Notes under the pieces: generated by a model
Databases searched by the model: none
Seen by the model: the letters and a program-made list of their open reading frames with translations, nothing else
Told to the model about the DNA's origin: nothing
From: Prostheceraeus crozeri
Lineage: Eukaryota; Platyhelminthes; Polycladida; Euryleptidae
Length of the DNA: 64,000 bases
Direction of reading: 5' to 3'
Assembly: GCA_907163375.1 (NCBI GenBank)
Contig: CAJQUW010004727.1
Span: 124,001-188,000 of the forward strand
Shown here: positions 22,937 to 35,379 of the stretch, piece after piece
How the letters are laid out: each line of letters starts with the position of its first letter
Numbering within the stretch: position 1 is the first letter of the stretch
Made by a program: the position numbers and the translations under genes

Positions 22937-23683
22937 CCTTAAGGCTATTTAATTTCGCGGGTATTATATTTCGCGGTTTTGTCGATTTGCCTATTTCGCG
23001 CGGTATTAAATTTCGCGGTTAATTGGTTACAGTTCACTGAATCATTCAGAGCGCCAGATCTGCCATTTGTAGGCCATGCAAACGTATTATCTCAACGGGA
23101 GAAAATGCAAGATTTGCACATAAATGCGTCTGGCTTTTGAACTACTAACCCGATTTACTTGATATTTGAAATAATGATGATTCAGGGCGTGAGCATCAAT
23201 TCATCTATTCATGTCATCTAAACATTCTCAATACAAAAAAGTTAGTGTGCGAAAATTAGTTAGACTACAAAAATCAAGGAATTTTGTCAATTTTTATCGT
23301 CTTACTAATTTTCGCACACTAACTTTTTTGTATTGAGAATGTTTAGATGACATGAATGGATGAAATGATGCTCACGCAATTGTCACGGGATGGCGGAACA
23401 GTACTTAATGTGAAGAACTACTGAGCATTCTTGTAATTTCTAGCACAATAAAGAATTTGTTATATTTGAATTCCATTTTGATGATATCTACATGTACTGT
23501 ATGACATAGCTTGCGTATTGCATTCCTATATTTATCCCAATACATACATCAAGTACATTTATCATTAAAATCTCGAAAGAATTTTTAACCTCATTTTTCG
23601 CGGGGTATTTAAAACCCCGCGGTTGTCATCAAACCGCGAAATCCGCGAAATTTAATACCCCGCGAAAATTAATAGCCTTACAG
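22937..23683. mobile_element. MITE with AATTTCGCGG termini, TA duplication
   Basis: The ends read CCTTAAGGCTATTTAATTTC and, inverted, CTGTAAGGCTATTAATTTTC. Both are followed by repeated TTTCGCGG blocks. TA flanks both sides (22935-22936, 23684-23685). The empty site is directly visible in the inverted PLE copy near 24490, which reads straight through without the insert. There is no coding frame. TA targets suggest mobilisation by a Tc1/mariner-type transposase. Confidence 0.85.
23187..23377. repeat. Near-perfect 81-bp hairpin inside the MITE
   Basis: The left arm 23187-23267 and right arm 23297-23377 are inverse copies with only about four mismatches, around a 29-nt loop. The arm includes CATGTCATCTAAACATTCTC. 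RNA read across it would fold into a long double strand. It may be an independent foldback insert within the MITE. Confidence 0.85.
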
Positions 23684-23799
23684 TATCTGAATATCTACAA
23701 AAATAGGCCAGAGCGGTAGAGTGACTTAAGTTACAATGGAAAAATACTGAAGTTATTAAAACTTATGCATGAAGAAATTCAGAGGAGGCATCTTGTTTG

Positions 23800-24413
23800 T
23801 TTTTTGTGTTGTCATTTTCAGGAATTCGATCGAACATTTCAGTTGAATGACTATCCGAATCATGTGATAAAAAGGGCAAAAACAAAGTCTAAGAAAAAGA
23901 AACAGAAAATAATCCACAAGAATCTGAATAAATCTGAACCATTCAATTTCAAATTTCTTGATCTCATGAAATTGATCGTAAAATAAAACAGATTCAAAAA
24001 TGAAAACGTCGATGTTCGCTTGGTAAGAAAAGGCAATACAATTCGTCAGTATCTCAAGAAATGCAACAAACACACTGATTGTACTCTAAGTGGTTTCACT
24101 TAAAAAAAATGCCGGCTTTTGCTTACGAAAGAATACAATTTACGAAATCACGTGTAGTATCTGCAAGAATATTTACATTGGAAGCACGATCAGATTTCTT
24201 CACACAAGGATGAAAGAACACTTGACCAACAACTCAGCTGTCTTCAAACATCTACGTTCTTGCAATTCCACCGATATATCAGTCAAAATTCTTACATTTG
24301 AAAATGCCAACTGCAACATCAGAATACCAGAGGCAATTTACATAAAAAAACTAAAGCCAAAAATCAACAATAAAGACGAACAAGATGCCTTCTCTGAATT
24401 TCTTCATGCATAA
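23800..24413 (+). pseudogene. PLE linker and GIY-YIG endonuclease fragment
   Basis: The first part (about 23845-23985) is a basic linker, F-Q-L-N-D-Y-P-N-H-V-I-K-R. After a stop it reads V-R-L-V-R-K-G-N-T-I-R-Q-Y-L-K-K-C (about 24010-24065), seen before the nuclease in Penelope proteins. The open frame up to 24413 then shows N-T-I-Y-E-I-T-C-S-I-C-K-N-I-Y-I-G-S-T, R-M-K-E-H-L and I-P-E-A-I-Y-I-K-K-L-K-P-K-I-N-N, the full GIY-YIG order: I-Y, CxxC, YIG, REH-like, EA and the P-x-(I/L)-N tail. The stop at 24411-24413 fits the natural C-terminus. The RT part is missing and two or more breaks separate the pieces. Confidence 0.8.
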
Positions 24414-24827
24414 GTTTTAATGATTTCAGTATTTTTCCATTGTAACTTAAGTCACTCTACCGCTATGGCCTATTTTTGTAGATATTCAGATATGCCATGA
24501 TGTTTATCATTGTTTATATCTCTAGGTTTGTGCTTACTTTTCAGTCTACCCAGGAATCACAGAAATAATGTGAATTAAGTTTTGAATAATTTCAAATGTG
24601 CATGTATAGATTCTCTGCTTCTGTTGATGGCCTCACAGGAGGCCGAAATTAATGAAATATAAAAAATTATTACCATCTTGTATACTTGGTTTCCCAACAA
24701 AACTTAGAAAAATATGAATAATGAAGGCCTCTTCAACACTTTATGTACAAGCATCACTACAGCATTTCATGAATTTTGGATGACTTGTTGATGCTTCAGT
24801 GCATTGGACGGATATGCAATGATGATG

Positions 24828-25008
24828 GTTTAACGGCACTACTCCCTCATACTGAACGCTTCGACGATGCTTACATAGTCAAGACTTATTAGTGTAGCGT
24901 TGTGATCCAGGTGCCGTTCCTGCCGACTTTCAATGACCATCCCGGGGCTCGACCTCTGTAACAAAAGGATCGCTCGGCCAAGCACTTAACCACTGTGCCA
25001 GGGAGATG
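24828..25008 (-). repeat. tRNA-derived SINE
   Basis: Read on the minus strand it begins with a tRNA-like head: TGGCACAGTGGTTAAGTGC as A box and GAGGTCGAGCCCCGG as B box. A body (GGCAGGAACGGCACCTGGAT) and a tail AGGGAGTAGTGCCGTTAAAC follow. The same body and tail occur at 48790-48975 and the tail at 62426-62530, so this is a dispersed family. It has no protein and would depend on a LINE for movement. Confidence 0.7.
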
Positions 25009-25201
25009 GATACATGATCGTGTCATGGAATCATAGGTGAGATGAAAAAAATAATGCTCTCCCTGTTATTTATCAGAAGCTTTTTTTGTTATGAAATATA
25101 TACAGAAAGACAGACGCTTCACGACACAGTCACAGCCTTAGTGTCTGGTAAAGTTCATGCACAATAATGCGACGACCGTACTTCAAGCGCTGTTTCACTG
25201 C

Positions 25202-25460
25202 TTATTCACTTAGACGAGAGCATCTCTTGACCGACAGCTCGTGTTTGCGGTTTAGATATGGATTCCTATCTTGTATGTATATAGTTTCTTTTAGGCGAGC
25301 TTCTATTAATGACTCACGTTTGTCAAGAATGTAAAATGGACATTTACCTGCTCTGAATGATATTAACATGGTCGGAAAGGGCACTAGTATTATTGGGGAA
25401 TCCTGGGCTCATATTATATATGCTATTTGAACCGAAATTACATTTCTTGCGTTCCCGCAT
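25202..25460 (-). pseudogene. C-terminal piece of a third GIY-YIG retroelement
   Basis: The minus frame reads I-E-A-R-L-K-E-T-I-Y-I-Q-D-R-N-P-Y-L-N-R. This is the E-A-x-x-I ... P-x-L-N segment that ends GIY-YIG nucleases of Penelope-like and related retroelements. Nothing upstream on this strand is readable. It is independent of the palindromic PLE to the left and in opposite orientation. Confidence 0.5.
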
Positions 25461-25511
25461 AATTGCAGTTTTTTTTCTATGTCGTGTTTTCAAATAATTA
25501 CTATATCAACA

Positions 25512-26910
25512 TGCAGATCAGGTCGCCTCGCTGACTGAGGACATCGAGGACGCCTTCGAATCGAACGCCTTTGCTGGCGCTGCCTTCGTCGATCTTTCGG
25601 CTGCATACGACACTGTATGGCATCGCGGTCTGACGCTCAAACTTCTGAATACCATCCCCTCGAAGGACATGGTCAGGATGATCATGGCCATGATAAGCCA
25701 GAGAAGATTTGTTGTAACCATCGAGGCCTCCTGTCCAGGCGCCGTTTCCTTGGCAACGGAGTGCCGCAAGGATCCGTGGTCGAACTGTTGTTGTTTAACA
25801 TCTACACACACGACCTTCCCACCACGAACAGCAAGAAGTACGTGTCTATGCGGACGACCTTGCTATGCTACACCAATCGACGACAGTCCAAGCAGTCGAG
25901 CAAACTCTCAGTCACGACCTTGATTTGCTCGCCATCTTTTTCTACCGATGGAGGTTGAAGCTCAACGTCTCTAAAACTGTCTGTTGCGTTTTCCACCACA
26001 AGAACCGCCTTGCCAATCGGGAGCTCAACATCGGCGTTAGGTGCGAAACAATCACCTTCACGAGGTTCCCGAAATATCTCGGCGTTGCGCTGGACAGGCC
26101 GCTTTCCTACGGACGACCCTTGAAGCAAATCGCAGCGATGTTAAGTTCCCGTTACTCACTCCTCCGACGCCGTTGGAGGCGCCGACTTCGACGTACTCCG
26201 CACCTCTGCCCTCGCTCTGTGCTACTCCTGCGCCGAGCTGCTCGCCGATGTGGATGCACAGTACCCACATGAAGAAGATCGACACCGCACTGCACGACAG
26301 CATGCGCCTCATCTCCGGCTGCATCCGCCCGTCCTGAGGGCATCGAACCACCCGACATCCACCGTGAGAAGTTGACGATTCGACTATACCAACGGGCTAC
26401 TGTGACCGACCACCTGCTGCACGGGAAGCTGATTGCCGACAACCGTCCTTGACGAAGGCTTAGGTCCCTTAACTCACTGTCGAGAAGACTTTGCGAGCCT
26501 GTACCGTTATCGCAGATCTGCTCCGGTGCCTGGGTCGCGAACGCGTGGAGAAAGCGGTGGATCAGCAGGACTCACGGACTGCGGCGCTTCATCGCGGAAC
26601 CGAAGTGCCATCCGCCTGTCTGTGACCTTCCGAGGGGATAGTGGGTGCTGCTGAATCGACTGCGGTCCAGATATTGGAGATTCGCAGCCTTCATGCATCG
26701 AATTGGGTTGTCCGCCCACGACACTTGTAGATGCGGCGCTTCGCAGACCAGCGATCACGTGCTCCAACCATCGGTGTGTGTGTGTGTGGCGACCTTGCAA
26801 CCCTCGATACTGACTTTCGCTGCTGGCTACGCCAGACTGACCTCTCCCTCTGACTTTTGATTCATCTTTGACGTGCCCTCACTGTCTTGTACATTTCATA
26901 CGAATATAAT
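25512..26910 (+). pseudogene. LINE reverse transcriptase, GC-rich, 5'-truncated
   Basis: The 5' part reads G-A-A-F-V-D-L-S-A-A-Y-D-T-V-W-H-R-G-L (RT motif A), then N-G-V-P-Q-G-S (motif B, about 25760) and Y-A-D-D-L (motif C, about 25847-25861, in another frame). After that come L-K-L-N-V-S-K-T and K-Y-L-G-V-A-L-D-R, and near 26700 a Cys/His tail, T-C-R-C-G-A-S-Q-T-S-D-H-V-L. This is the RT and C-terminal region of a non-LTR retrotransposon. The clade (Jockey-like or similar) is uncertain. At least four frameshifts break it. It is clearly richer in G+C than its surroundings. The end is an AT-rich tail (26890-26918) that carries the Tc1 insertion. Confidence 0.8.
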
Positions 26911-26918
26911 ATAATATA

Positions 26919-28276
26919 CTCTCTAACAAAAGAAACCTACCAGGTATATTTTCGAAATTTTTACAATGTTGAAAGCGTTCAATTTGACTTAAAGGCACAT
27001 GTCTATATTCTATATTGTATTCTATATATATTCTAGATATATGATACTCTATATTAATGCTTTCCAATAGAAAATCAATTAAATCGTATATTGCTACGTA
27101 GTCTGCTATTGTGAGGCATCTCTTGTGAAGCGTACACCCATGGATGAAAACCGCATTACTTGATCAGATTATTTCAGATAAAAGTGCGTTTATGGAAAAC
27201 ATGAAACAGCAACTTCCAAGCAAAAATTTATTAATTAGGCAAATATAAGGTTAACAAAAGAGTCAGTAGCGAGAATGACCTCCTCGGGCATCAACAACAG
27301 CTGCACAATGCCTTCTCATACTGAGTAACAGTCGTCTCATGAAAGTCTGTGGGATGTTGTTCCAAGCTGCACTCAAGCATGTCGCGAGCTGATTTAGAGT
27401 TGTTGGAGGATGTTGAAGAGCGCGAACATGCCTGTCGAGGTGATCCCACACTTGCTCGGTGGGATTAATGTCAGGAGAATGGGCTGGCCAAGGACTCAAC
27501 TGATCGATGCTTGTGTCGCTCAGGAAGCTCTGAGTTGAACTCGCGCGATGAGCAGGTGCGTTGTCTTGCATGAAGATAAGACCAGGTCCATGTTGCTCCA
27601 TGAAAGAAGATGAGGCTGCAGAATTTCCGCGACATACCGGGACGATGTCAAGTTGCCTTGAATGCGGATGAGTGGAGTGCAGTAGTTCGCCGACATTGCT
27701 CCCCACACCATGACGCTTCCTCGCCCAAAGTGTGCGGCTTCTTGAATGCAGCAGGCCTGGAATCGTTCTCCTCTTCGTCGGTAAACACGAACCCTTCCAT
27801 CATGCCGCTCCAAACGGAATCTTGACTCATCAGAAAAGACAACTGATTGCCACTGAATGAAATTCCAACGAAAGTGTGCTCGAGCCCATCTCAGCCGCTC
27901 CCGGATATGATAGGATGATAAACGCCATCGTTGGGAAGGTCGGTAAGCGCGTATGTTTACTTCCCGTAGATGTCTCAAGACGGTCATGTTACTGATCCGT
28001 CTTCCATCACGTCCCCGGAAGTTGTCGGCAGTTGCTTGTGCTGTTCTGAAGCGATCACGTAGATGTGCCAGCCGAATGTACCGATCTTCCCTGTGGGACG
28101 TCACACGCGGTCTCCCTAGTGTTACGAGGCGTCTTGTGAGTTGTATTCACCACGACCTACCTCACAATGCTTGTTAAGACTGCATGAATGCAGACATGTA
28201 CCTGAAGTCAAATTGAACGCTTTCAACATTGTAAAAATTTCGAAAATCTACCTGGTAGGTTTCTTTTGTCAGAGAG
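26919..28276 (-). mobile_element. Tc1-type transposon
   Basis: Terminal inverted repeats of about 80 bp: CTCTCTAACAAAAGAAACCT on the left and, inverted, CTCTCTGACAAAAGAAACCT on the right, flanked by TA on both sides. The repeats stay alike inward through TTTTTACAATGTTGAAAGCG, so the element is comparatively young. It holds a Tc1 transposase on the minus strand. It is inserted in the AT-rich 3' tail of the LINE at 25512-26910. Confidence 0.9.
27263..28146 (-). pseudogene. Tc1 transposase (DD34E), 5'-truncated and frameshifted
   Basis: The frame reads L-G-R-P-R-V-T-S-H-R-E-D-R-Y-I-R, the link between the two DNA-binding helix-turn-helix parts and the catalytic core. It continues V-F-S-D-E-S-R-F (first Asp), G-S-V-M-V-W-G-A, Q-D-N-A-P-A-H (second Asp) and P-D-I-N-P-T-E-Q-V-W-D (Glu). 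It ends G-G-H-S-R-Y, the usual Tc1 C-terminus. The N-terminal helix-turn-helix (about 60 residues) is missing, since the sequence upstream of 28146 no longer matches. One frameshift lies near 27590-27640. The catalytic triad itself is intact. Confidence 0.9.
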
Positions 28277-29598
28277 TATATATGCAAATATAATACACTC
28301 TCGCATGCAAATAAGACAAATAATCAGTTTGGATTCAGTCTATGTATGACGCTAAGCACTTAATCACAAATTTTTGAATGTCACATAGAATGGATCAAAA
28401 CAGAAAGATTTTCTATGATTGATTAGCAACATAGCACACTAATGAGTCAAGAAGTATTTATTACATGAAATTTAGATCAAAAACCAGAGCTGAAGAAAGT
28501 AAATAGTTCTTTTAAAGTTATCTTTCATGCATCTATTGCAGTTATTTCACATAACGATTAAAGTTGTATATGGGAACAATGACAATGTATATCAATATAA
28601 ACTTCTGTCGAGGTAGAGAGGGGAAGGTATGAAACACATGCGAACAGAAAACGTCATGCGCAGGTGTCTTGGCAAATAGGAAAATCATAGCATCGGCAAC
28701 AAGGAGTATTAATCAAAATCAGATGCAAGGTCAAGATATTTAAAGATAAATATGTCAAGAGGGTCGCCATTGCATTAGAACGAAAATAAACCAGGACAAC
28801 TACGAGAAGTTTCTAAAATAGACAAAAGCAGAGGTGCAACGTATTGTATACCTCTTAGTTATGATGGAATGGCGATAACCCTAGACAATTTATACACAAT
28901 ACAAGTACAATTCGACTAGATAAATATTTAAGAATGCAGTAACATTCGAAAGTAACACAAATAACTTTCAGTGTGATATTGTCTCATCTGTGATCTCATT
29001 TCGGATGATAAACAACAATCATAATTTGATTGCGCGAACGCTTCATGAAATTTGCGATCGTCCAAGATTTATTTTGTGTCATAAGCTTCAATTTTCTAAC
29101 TTGTTGAAATGAACAAGTTGAATTCATTTCGAAAGTATTTGACAGAAAACCACACAACCATTTTAAAGTCATACAACTACTACAACAATATTTCTAGGTT
29201 AACTGCATAAATGGTGCGTACATACTGAAAAGAGAGACGATGCAGAAAAATACAATGCAACTTGGCAAGCAATTACTGTTGTTTATAAGAAAGTAAAACA
29301 ATAAAAAATGATATGATAGAAAACAAAACTACGAATTTTCATTGATGAAGTCATTATTGTTCATGAACGGAGAGCTGAAAATGTAGAAGGCAAGGCACAA
29401 TTCACAAAATTCAAGACTGTTAAGGTGTATCTTCAAATCCATACATGCATAACAAAGATCGCAACAGAAACTTTTAAACTGACAACTGAAGTATCAATGC
29501 GTATGTCCATAAATTCTATTTTTTGTCGATGTAATGCCTGCACTGTACAGTTTACTACACGTATTTGTGTTCGTTACGCGTGAATATTGGAGATCTTC
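28277..29598. other. 3' flank of the scramblase gene
   Basis: No coding sequence seen. On the minus strand AATAAA occurs at 29068-29073, about 0.5 kb past the scramblase stop codon, a possible polyadenylation signal. Another lies near 28453. Confidence 0.35.
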
Positions 29599-29696
29599 TT
29601 AGTTGTTGCTGTTGTTCCGTTCGAAATACATGAAATCCACCAAGAAAGTCGCTCCTAATAAGATAGCCTTCATTCGCACGTCCAAATCTTGCGGAA
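29599..29696 (-). CDS. PLSCR: Phospholipid scramblase, last exon
   Basis: The exon encodes (V)-P-Q-D-L-D-V-R-M-K-A, then I-L-L-G-A-T-F-L-V-D-F-M-Y-F-E, then six polar residues and a stop. This is the signature C-terminus of phospholipid scramblases (P-x-D-L-D-V-K-M-K-A-V-x-I-G-A-x-F-L-I-D-F-M-F-F-E). In that family the hydrophobic stretch is the single membrane-associated helix, and the protein moves lipids between bilayer leaflets or acts in the nucleus. The acceptor is TTTGCATTGCAG. The exon starts in phase 1, which fits the donor of the exon at 38879-39093 exactly (G+TT gives the Val). Confidence 0.85.
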
Positions 29697-32600
29697 CTGC
29701 AATGCAAACAATAACCAATTAGTTGCTTAGTTTTATACTCTGAAAGAGTTTTTTAGAGCATGTTTCCTTTGTGAAAATGACAATCAACATTTTCTTGTCG
29801 TCATCGTGGAGTGACAAAAAAGGCAATAAGTAGATTATAAATGACCTAAGGTGCTGTTATTTCTTCAGATACATGGCGCACTCATTCAAAATCATGCACT
29901 CTAGTGCAAAGATATACAAAACAATATGTAGATAAACATGCTTGAATTAATCATTTTTCGACCTATTTGCTTCAGCATCATTCTGATCTAGAAAATATCA
30001 TTTCGTCATCTTGATACTTTCAAATCGCATATCTGATTGCTTACAAGACATTTCCCGTTAAAAGGAAGAATGAAATAAATCGTTGACAATGTTAAATGTC
30101 GTTGACTTGTTGCTTAAGTGTCTTACGGGTCATAATTTGATGGCTTCAAGTGTTAATTAATAAAACGACTATCAGGAGCCTATCTTTTTCAAGGGAGAGA
30201 TAACTTCAAGAAATTCACAAAACACAGAATTAAAGGACAAAGTGTCCGGTCTAATTTTCTGACGTCGTTTTTTGAAAGACTCGTAGTCACAAACCGACTG
30301 CTGTCTATATTATTTCTTATAAGTCAAAAGGCGACCTTCACGATTACAAACATTGCAGATCAAGCCTGATGTATATTCAGTAGATACTCTAGCTATTTGG
30401 CTTTTGCTATCTAAATAGTAATAAAGAATGAACTCACAACTTTATGAGAGCATATCAAAAATATATCTGTTTATCTTGTTGCTTATGTCAGAAACACAAA
30501 AATGCATTGATTCGACGAAGAAATAAAATTGCATTAGAACTATTAATAGAATTGTTCCACGATACAACGACGCAATACACCATATCATAGCTCTAGAATT
30601 TGATCAACTCCAATCAACTCGATTGCACTAGCAGCAAGATTCAGTGTAGCGTAAGCCAAGACTCACGCTCGGAGCGGCTACAGATTGCTAAAACTTCCCT
30701 ACATCTTCCTCATCAAAATATAAAGCAGCTTCTGCTATAAATCCTGATTGAAGACAACTCGATTAGACTTCAAGTCAAACTACTGAAAAATTTCTTTCTC
30801 TGAACTCGTCTATTGGTAAGTGCAGATCCTTTCAAGTTCATAAACAGATTCAAAACATCATTTTAAAGGATTCTCGTTTATATTCAATTTTGTTACCAAA
30901 TATTAGAGCTTTGTGGTCATGCTCGCACCCGGGGTTTCGCCCGCACACGTTGTTTTACCCGCGGGAACAGGTGGTAGCGGGTCCGATGTCTACGGTTGCG
31001 GACAGAGTTTTCATTACTGCGGGTAAAACATTTTACCTCATTTATTGCATATGCAACTGACGTTCTTATGATAATGATCTCTGATACCAAGTTTCATCTC
31101 TTATGAGTTATGGGATCAGGTCACTTAAAATTGTCATACCTATCCATTTATCTTTGTTTTCTTGTCAACACGGAGATTATAATTTCTTGTAAGGTCTGTG
31201 GCACAGAGGTTTCTTTACACAGCGCGCTCATAACATTCGATTCTTTATTAAGCAAACATATTAAGGCATTCTGAGCGACTAGTATCCACTTCATCTAATT
31301 CCTTAATTAAGTATAAGACATGCTTAATCAAGAAGATGACATCTTTCGAACATCTGCGGTCTTCAAATTTATAAATTTAATCACATTGTGTATAAGAGGA
31401 CAAGATAGAGTAGTCACGATAGACAAGCATTCTACTGACTGCTCGCTTCAATTTTTTATCAAATAATATTGTGTAACTATGTTCATTACTTGATAATGGC
31501 CGTAGCTAACGACCAAAGAGCATTGAGATAACATCCGGTATTCGGAGAGTGTGGTTTTCAATTATTTAATCGGTAGTATCTTTTGAAAAGATACGTTTTT
31601 TAATAATCTATCAGTTGTGTAACTACGCTTGTTGGCCAAGCATAAGCTAACGTTTGTAACAGTAACCCCAGCCTTCCCAGCAGCCTCAACCAGCTCTGAG
31701 TGATTTCAGCTCAACTGGATTGACTGTTACTCCCGAGACGTAGCAGTCTTGATTCTGTTTACTTCAACAAACTTCTTATAATCAGAAATCTTTCTAAGTA
31801 GGTAGGTACTATAATTCGTAGAGATTTTCAGAATGCCAAGTTTTGGTTTCTGTAGACATTAGAATAGGAAGCATTTCAGACAGTTTCAAGTACTATACTT
31901 ACACACCGGGTATGTTGACGTAAAAATAAGATTTTTCTACGGAAACGGGTGAGAAAAATCGTCTCTCTACCTAGCACTATGTCTGTCCCACTGCAGATGT
32001 CTATGTTAACAGATAGACGTATGTGTAGAGCATGAAAAGCGAATCTCTGTAACGTCAGCTATCTATGTTGAACATAGAATGCTAAATCGTTCAATTGTAA
32101 GCAGATATTGATTTTTAAGTGAATCAAACTTTAATCAGTGCAATGCGCCCATGTTATAAACAATTAAGGTACCAATTATTCATTTAGGTTGATATGCTCA
32201 TTTTCTGTGTATACATCAAGTAAAATGTGTATCACTTTGATGAATAATCCTGTGTTATGCCAAGGCAAAACGCCACATAAGAACAGTGTACAAATAGTTG
32301 TGATTCGCATAGTTGTGCGCGCGCAGTTTTAATGCTTCAAAGTGCAAACTGCACAGACGACTGGAATGTAGATTAGACATGAGTCTTTTCAGCATTGCGA
32401 TAAATGAGAATTCAGTGGAGATAGGCAAATTAAAAATTATACTGCACTATTATGCAACTCATGTGAACAGTGACATTGGCACAAAATCGCGAGAATGGAC
32501 ATAGATAGGTCCTTTTAGCACTAGGGCTCATAATTACACGTGTTTAAGAGAACATCCGGTAACTTTTAATGCATAACTATTCACCCTGTGATAACTGAAT

Positions 32601-35379
32601 ATTCGGCATTCGACCGAGTATCGAGATAAATATGCGGTACACCCCTAGCATTTATTACTCCAATTTATGGAATAACTGAGACACAAAAAAGTTACTTAAA
32701 TTATCCTCGGTACTAACGTCAGACGAGAGAAAATAATTCAATTGTTACATTAATAAGAACCAAAATAAGATCTATTTATCTGACTAGATCAATGAGCATT
32801 GTAACATAAACCACATAAGCCTATATCACACATCTATTCAAGTTAAATGTATAACATGGCAATAAATGTGTCATACACTCCATTTTGTTAGATGCTGTAC
32901 AGCGTCTCACTATCTCTATATTCAAGAGTTAATTCAATAAAAGCTACATTTCTATATTGATCAACTTGCGTGCTGGTCAATGTCGGCATATGGCTGCTAT
33001 AAAGCGCGACGCGGTGTGAAAGAATGTTCAATTGTGAGCTCTTCCCTTCAGCCTCGTTATGTAATTTTTTAAACAGCTGAATGTCCAATTCATCGATAGT
33101 TTGACTTTCACAACAGTGTATTGAAAGTACGTGAATTACAAAAACGTTGAGATGACAATGAAAAGTTGATATGTTAATCAATCTAGCATTTGATCAATTT
33201 AGCTTTTAGTATCAATCAATTAAGATGTATTTTTAACAACCAATATTCTTCTGTTTTATTTGTTTGCAGCTATGGTTTCCCCAAAAATGCCATGTCATAG
33301 GCTGCTGGCATGATGCACGTGGAATCAATGTGCCGGTTCTCCTTTCTGCCGCATCTAGTGACACGTTTCCGTCTAAATACAAATCATTCAATCAAAGCAA
33401 AAGCTACTGTAATGGCAGCTGCACAATTTTTTATGAAACACAATGAAAGATGCATGCACAATGAATGAAGTTACCTGTCGTTTTAGCAGTATAAAGATCA
33501 CTCCCTATATCCCAGTTTATTTCTCTTTGAAAACATATTAGTGATAAGTGATGAAAATGCACACTGAACGGGAAAGATTTCCTACAGGGTGTCCTAGAAT
33601 TCCGGCTTAGTTTTGCTTGACTACTGAGCTATCTGAACGAATTCGCTTGACCTCGACCTAATAGCATATGATGCTCTAATGTATGAAGTCTTGTTTGATA
33701 ATTATTAAACGTGTCGTATTCTTCATCAAGCGCAAAAATTTCCTTTTAAAGACTGCGAAATCTGGACTTATCATTAAACAACACTCAACTATGTTTTGAA
33801 AATAATCAGCAGGAAGAGTTTTGCTGTCTGATAAATTACTAGCAAACAAGTGAATTGAGGTTTGATAAACATGAACTTTCGAACAATCGATATCCGGTTT
33901 GCGCTCTGACAGTTCATGTGAATTATACAATTTCCCAGCAGAACCACGTCGATCGCATCATCACTGAAAATGTTAAATTCGTCTCTTTTACAAGGCTTTT
34001 ATAGTTTCTCGAGGGGACATCATTAACCCATTTCATGGACTCCTACACTGCTCCTATAACAAATTGAATGCAGAACACAACACTGTGAAATGCTGATATC
34101 TTTTCAACGCGGAAAGTTGTATATACAATGCTTTTCAATTCAGGTACATCGAAATCTATTACAGCGTGCAAGTTCGCCAGGAAGCTCATGTTTCGGGGCA
34201 GGACTTAAAAATTAGCAATGTCAGATCGTAGGCTTAATAAGAATGTTATTATCAAGTTCATCACAATTGGGTAATGCAGTTGTCTTTACTTTGGTCTTAA
34301 AATGTCGCTTTGATGCAAAAGTGTTCTCAAACCTTAAGTTCGCACTGAAGCTGACGAACTAAGTCCTGTAGAGGAAAAAAGCAATTCCTTTTACTCTCGC
34401 TTGCTTGAAAACTCTTGTTAGAGAGAAGCATAACTTCTTGGAATAATGAGAACAGATCGAAGATCAGCTCCATCGGAAATAAGGAGCCATAGTAGGAAAA
34501 CGGAAAACGCTTAATATATTTCAATTCCTCTTCACGCGAAATAATATCGAAAATGATCCTTACAAATCAAAGAAAGCAGATTTCTGAGTAAGTGAAAGTT
34601 CTAGGGATGTATTCGATGCCAAATTGGAGTAATGATGACTACCGAAGTCCATTACTTATCATAATTTACAATCATCAAAAATGTGTCACCGGCAAGACGG
34701 GCTTGTTGTACTAATTCAAGTAAAGCAGACGGCGCAAACCAGTGACAGCAACATTGCTTGCCCTGATGCCGCTCTCCAAAGAAGGTGGTTCTATTGAGCT
34801 AGGGATTTAAACAGACATGTCATCGGCAATAGATGAAATAAGCGTAAAAATGCTAATCTCATGTGCCTGTAGCATCAAGCTCTACAGCATGAGGATGATA
34901 CTTCTTATGGGTCGATTCATCTGCTTGTTGTATTGAAATTTGGTGTTCTCATCTTGTTTAACCAGACAGTGAAATCATATTTTAGGCCCTTTATTTAGCC
35001 CTTTTCCTACTCAAAACAATTGCATGCAATTGTTTATGAAAGCTAAAAGCATTTGTTAATAGTCAATTTTATGTGAAAAAAGGACAATGCCTTGGCTAAT
35101 TATTGTTCACTTGATATGTTGGGAAAGTCAAGTAAAAAGTTTCAAATTTCAGTCCTACATATTTCGTTTCGTCATCAACAGGACACATCCAGAACATACA
35201 ACCATCATTGAAATTTAGAAGTGATTTTTCTTGCAATTCGATAGAAATTATTTGTCGAGACCCCGATAGGATTGTTTAGACATTTAACTGTGTTAAAAAT
35301 TTATCACAGCATTCACATTAAATTTAGTAAATGAGATTGATAAAATTATTCCTTGGTGACTTGATGTCCCTTGTGACTT

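Larger units (their letters stand above)
22727..24704. mobile_element. Palindromic Penelope-like element, two 3' ends back to back
   Basis: The 3' tail at 24381-24704 recurs in inverse orientation at 22727-23798, where a MITE (22937-23683) interrupts it. Between the arms (23799-24380) lies PLE coding sequence on the plus strand. The structure is thus a plus-strand PLE 3' end facing away from an inverted partial copy of itself. Inverted partial copies are a known habit of Penelope elements. The arms also share the last coding bases (AGATGCC...TTCTTCATGC), so the inverted copy includes the end of the gene. Confidence 0.75.

Noticed and set aside
32888-33181. 97-codon minus frame with a protein-like look (D-E-L-D-I-Q-L-F-K-K-L)
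   Set aside because: It sits in a scramblase intron, but the neighbouring exons already join in phase without it, and no clear splice sites flank it. No family recognised.
33264-33446. Plus-strand exon with a good acceptor (TTTATTTGTTTGCAG) and C-H-V-I-G-C-W-H-D, recalling extracellular WSC-like modules
   Set aside because: Only one short exon, antisense inside the scramblase intron, with no partner exons found. The Cys pattern is incomplete.
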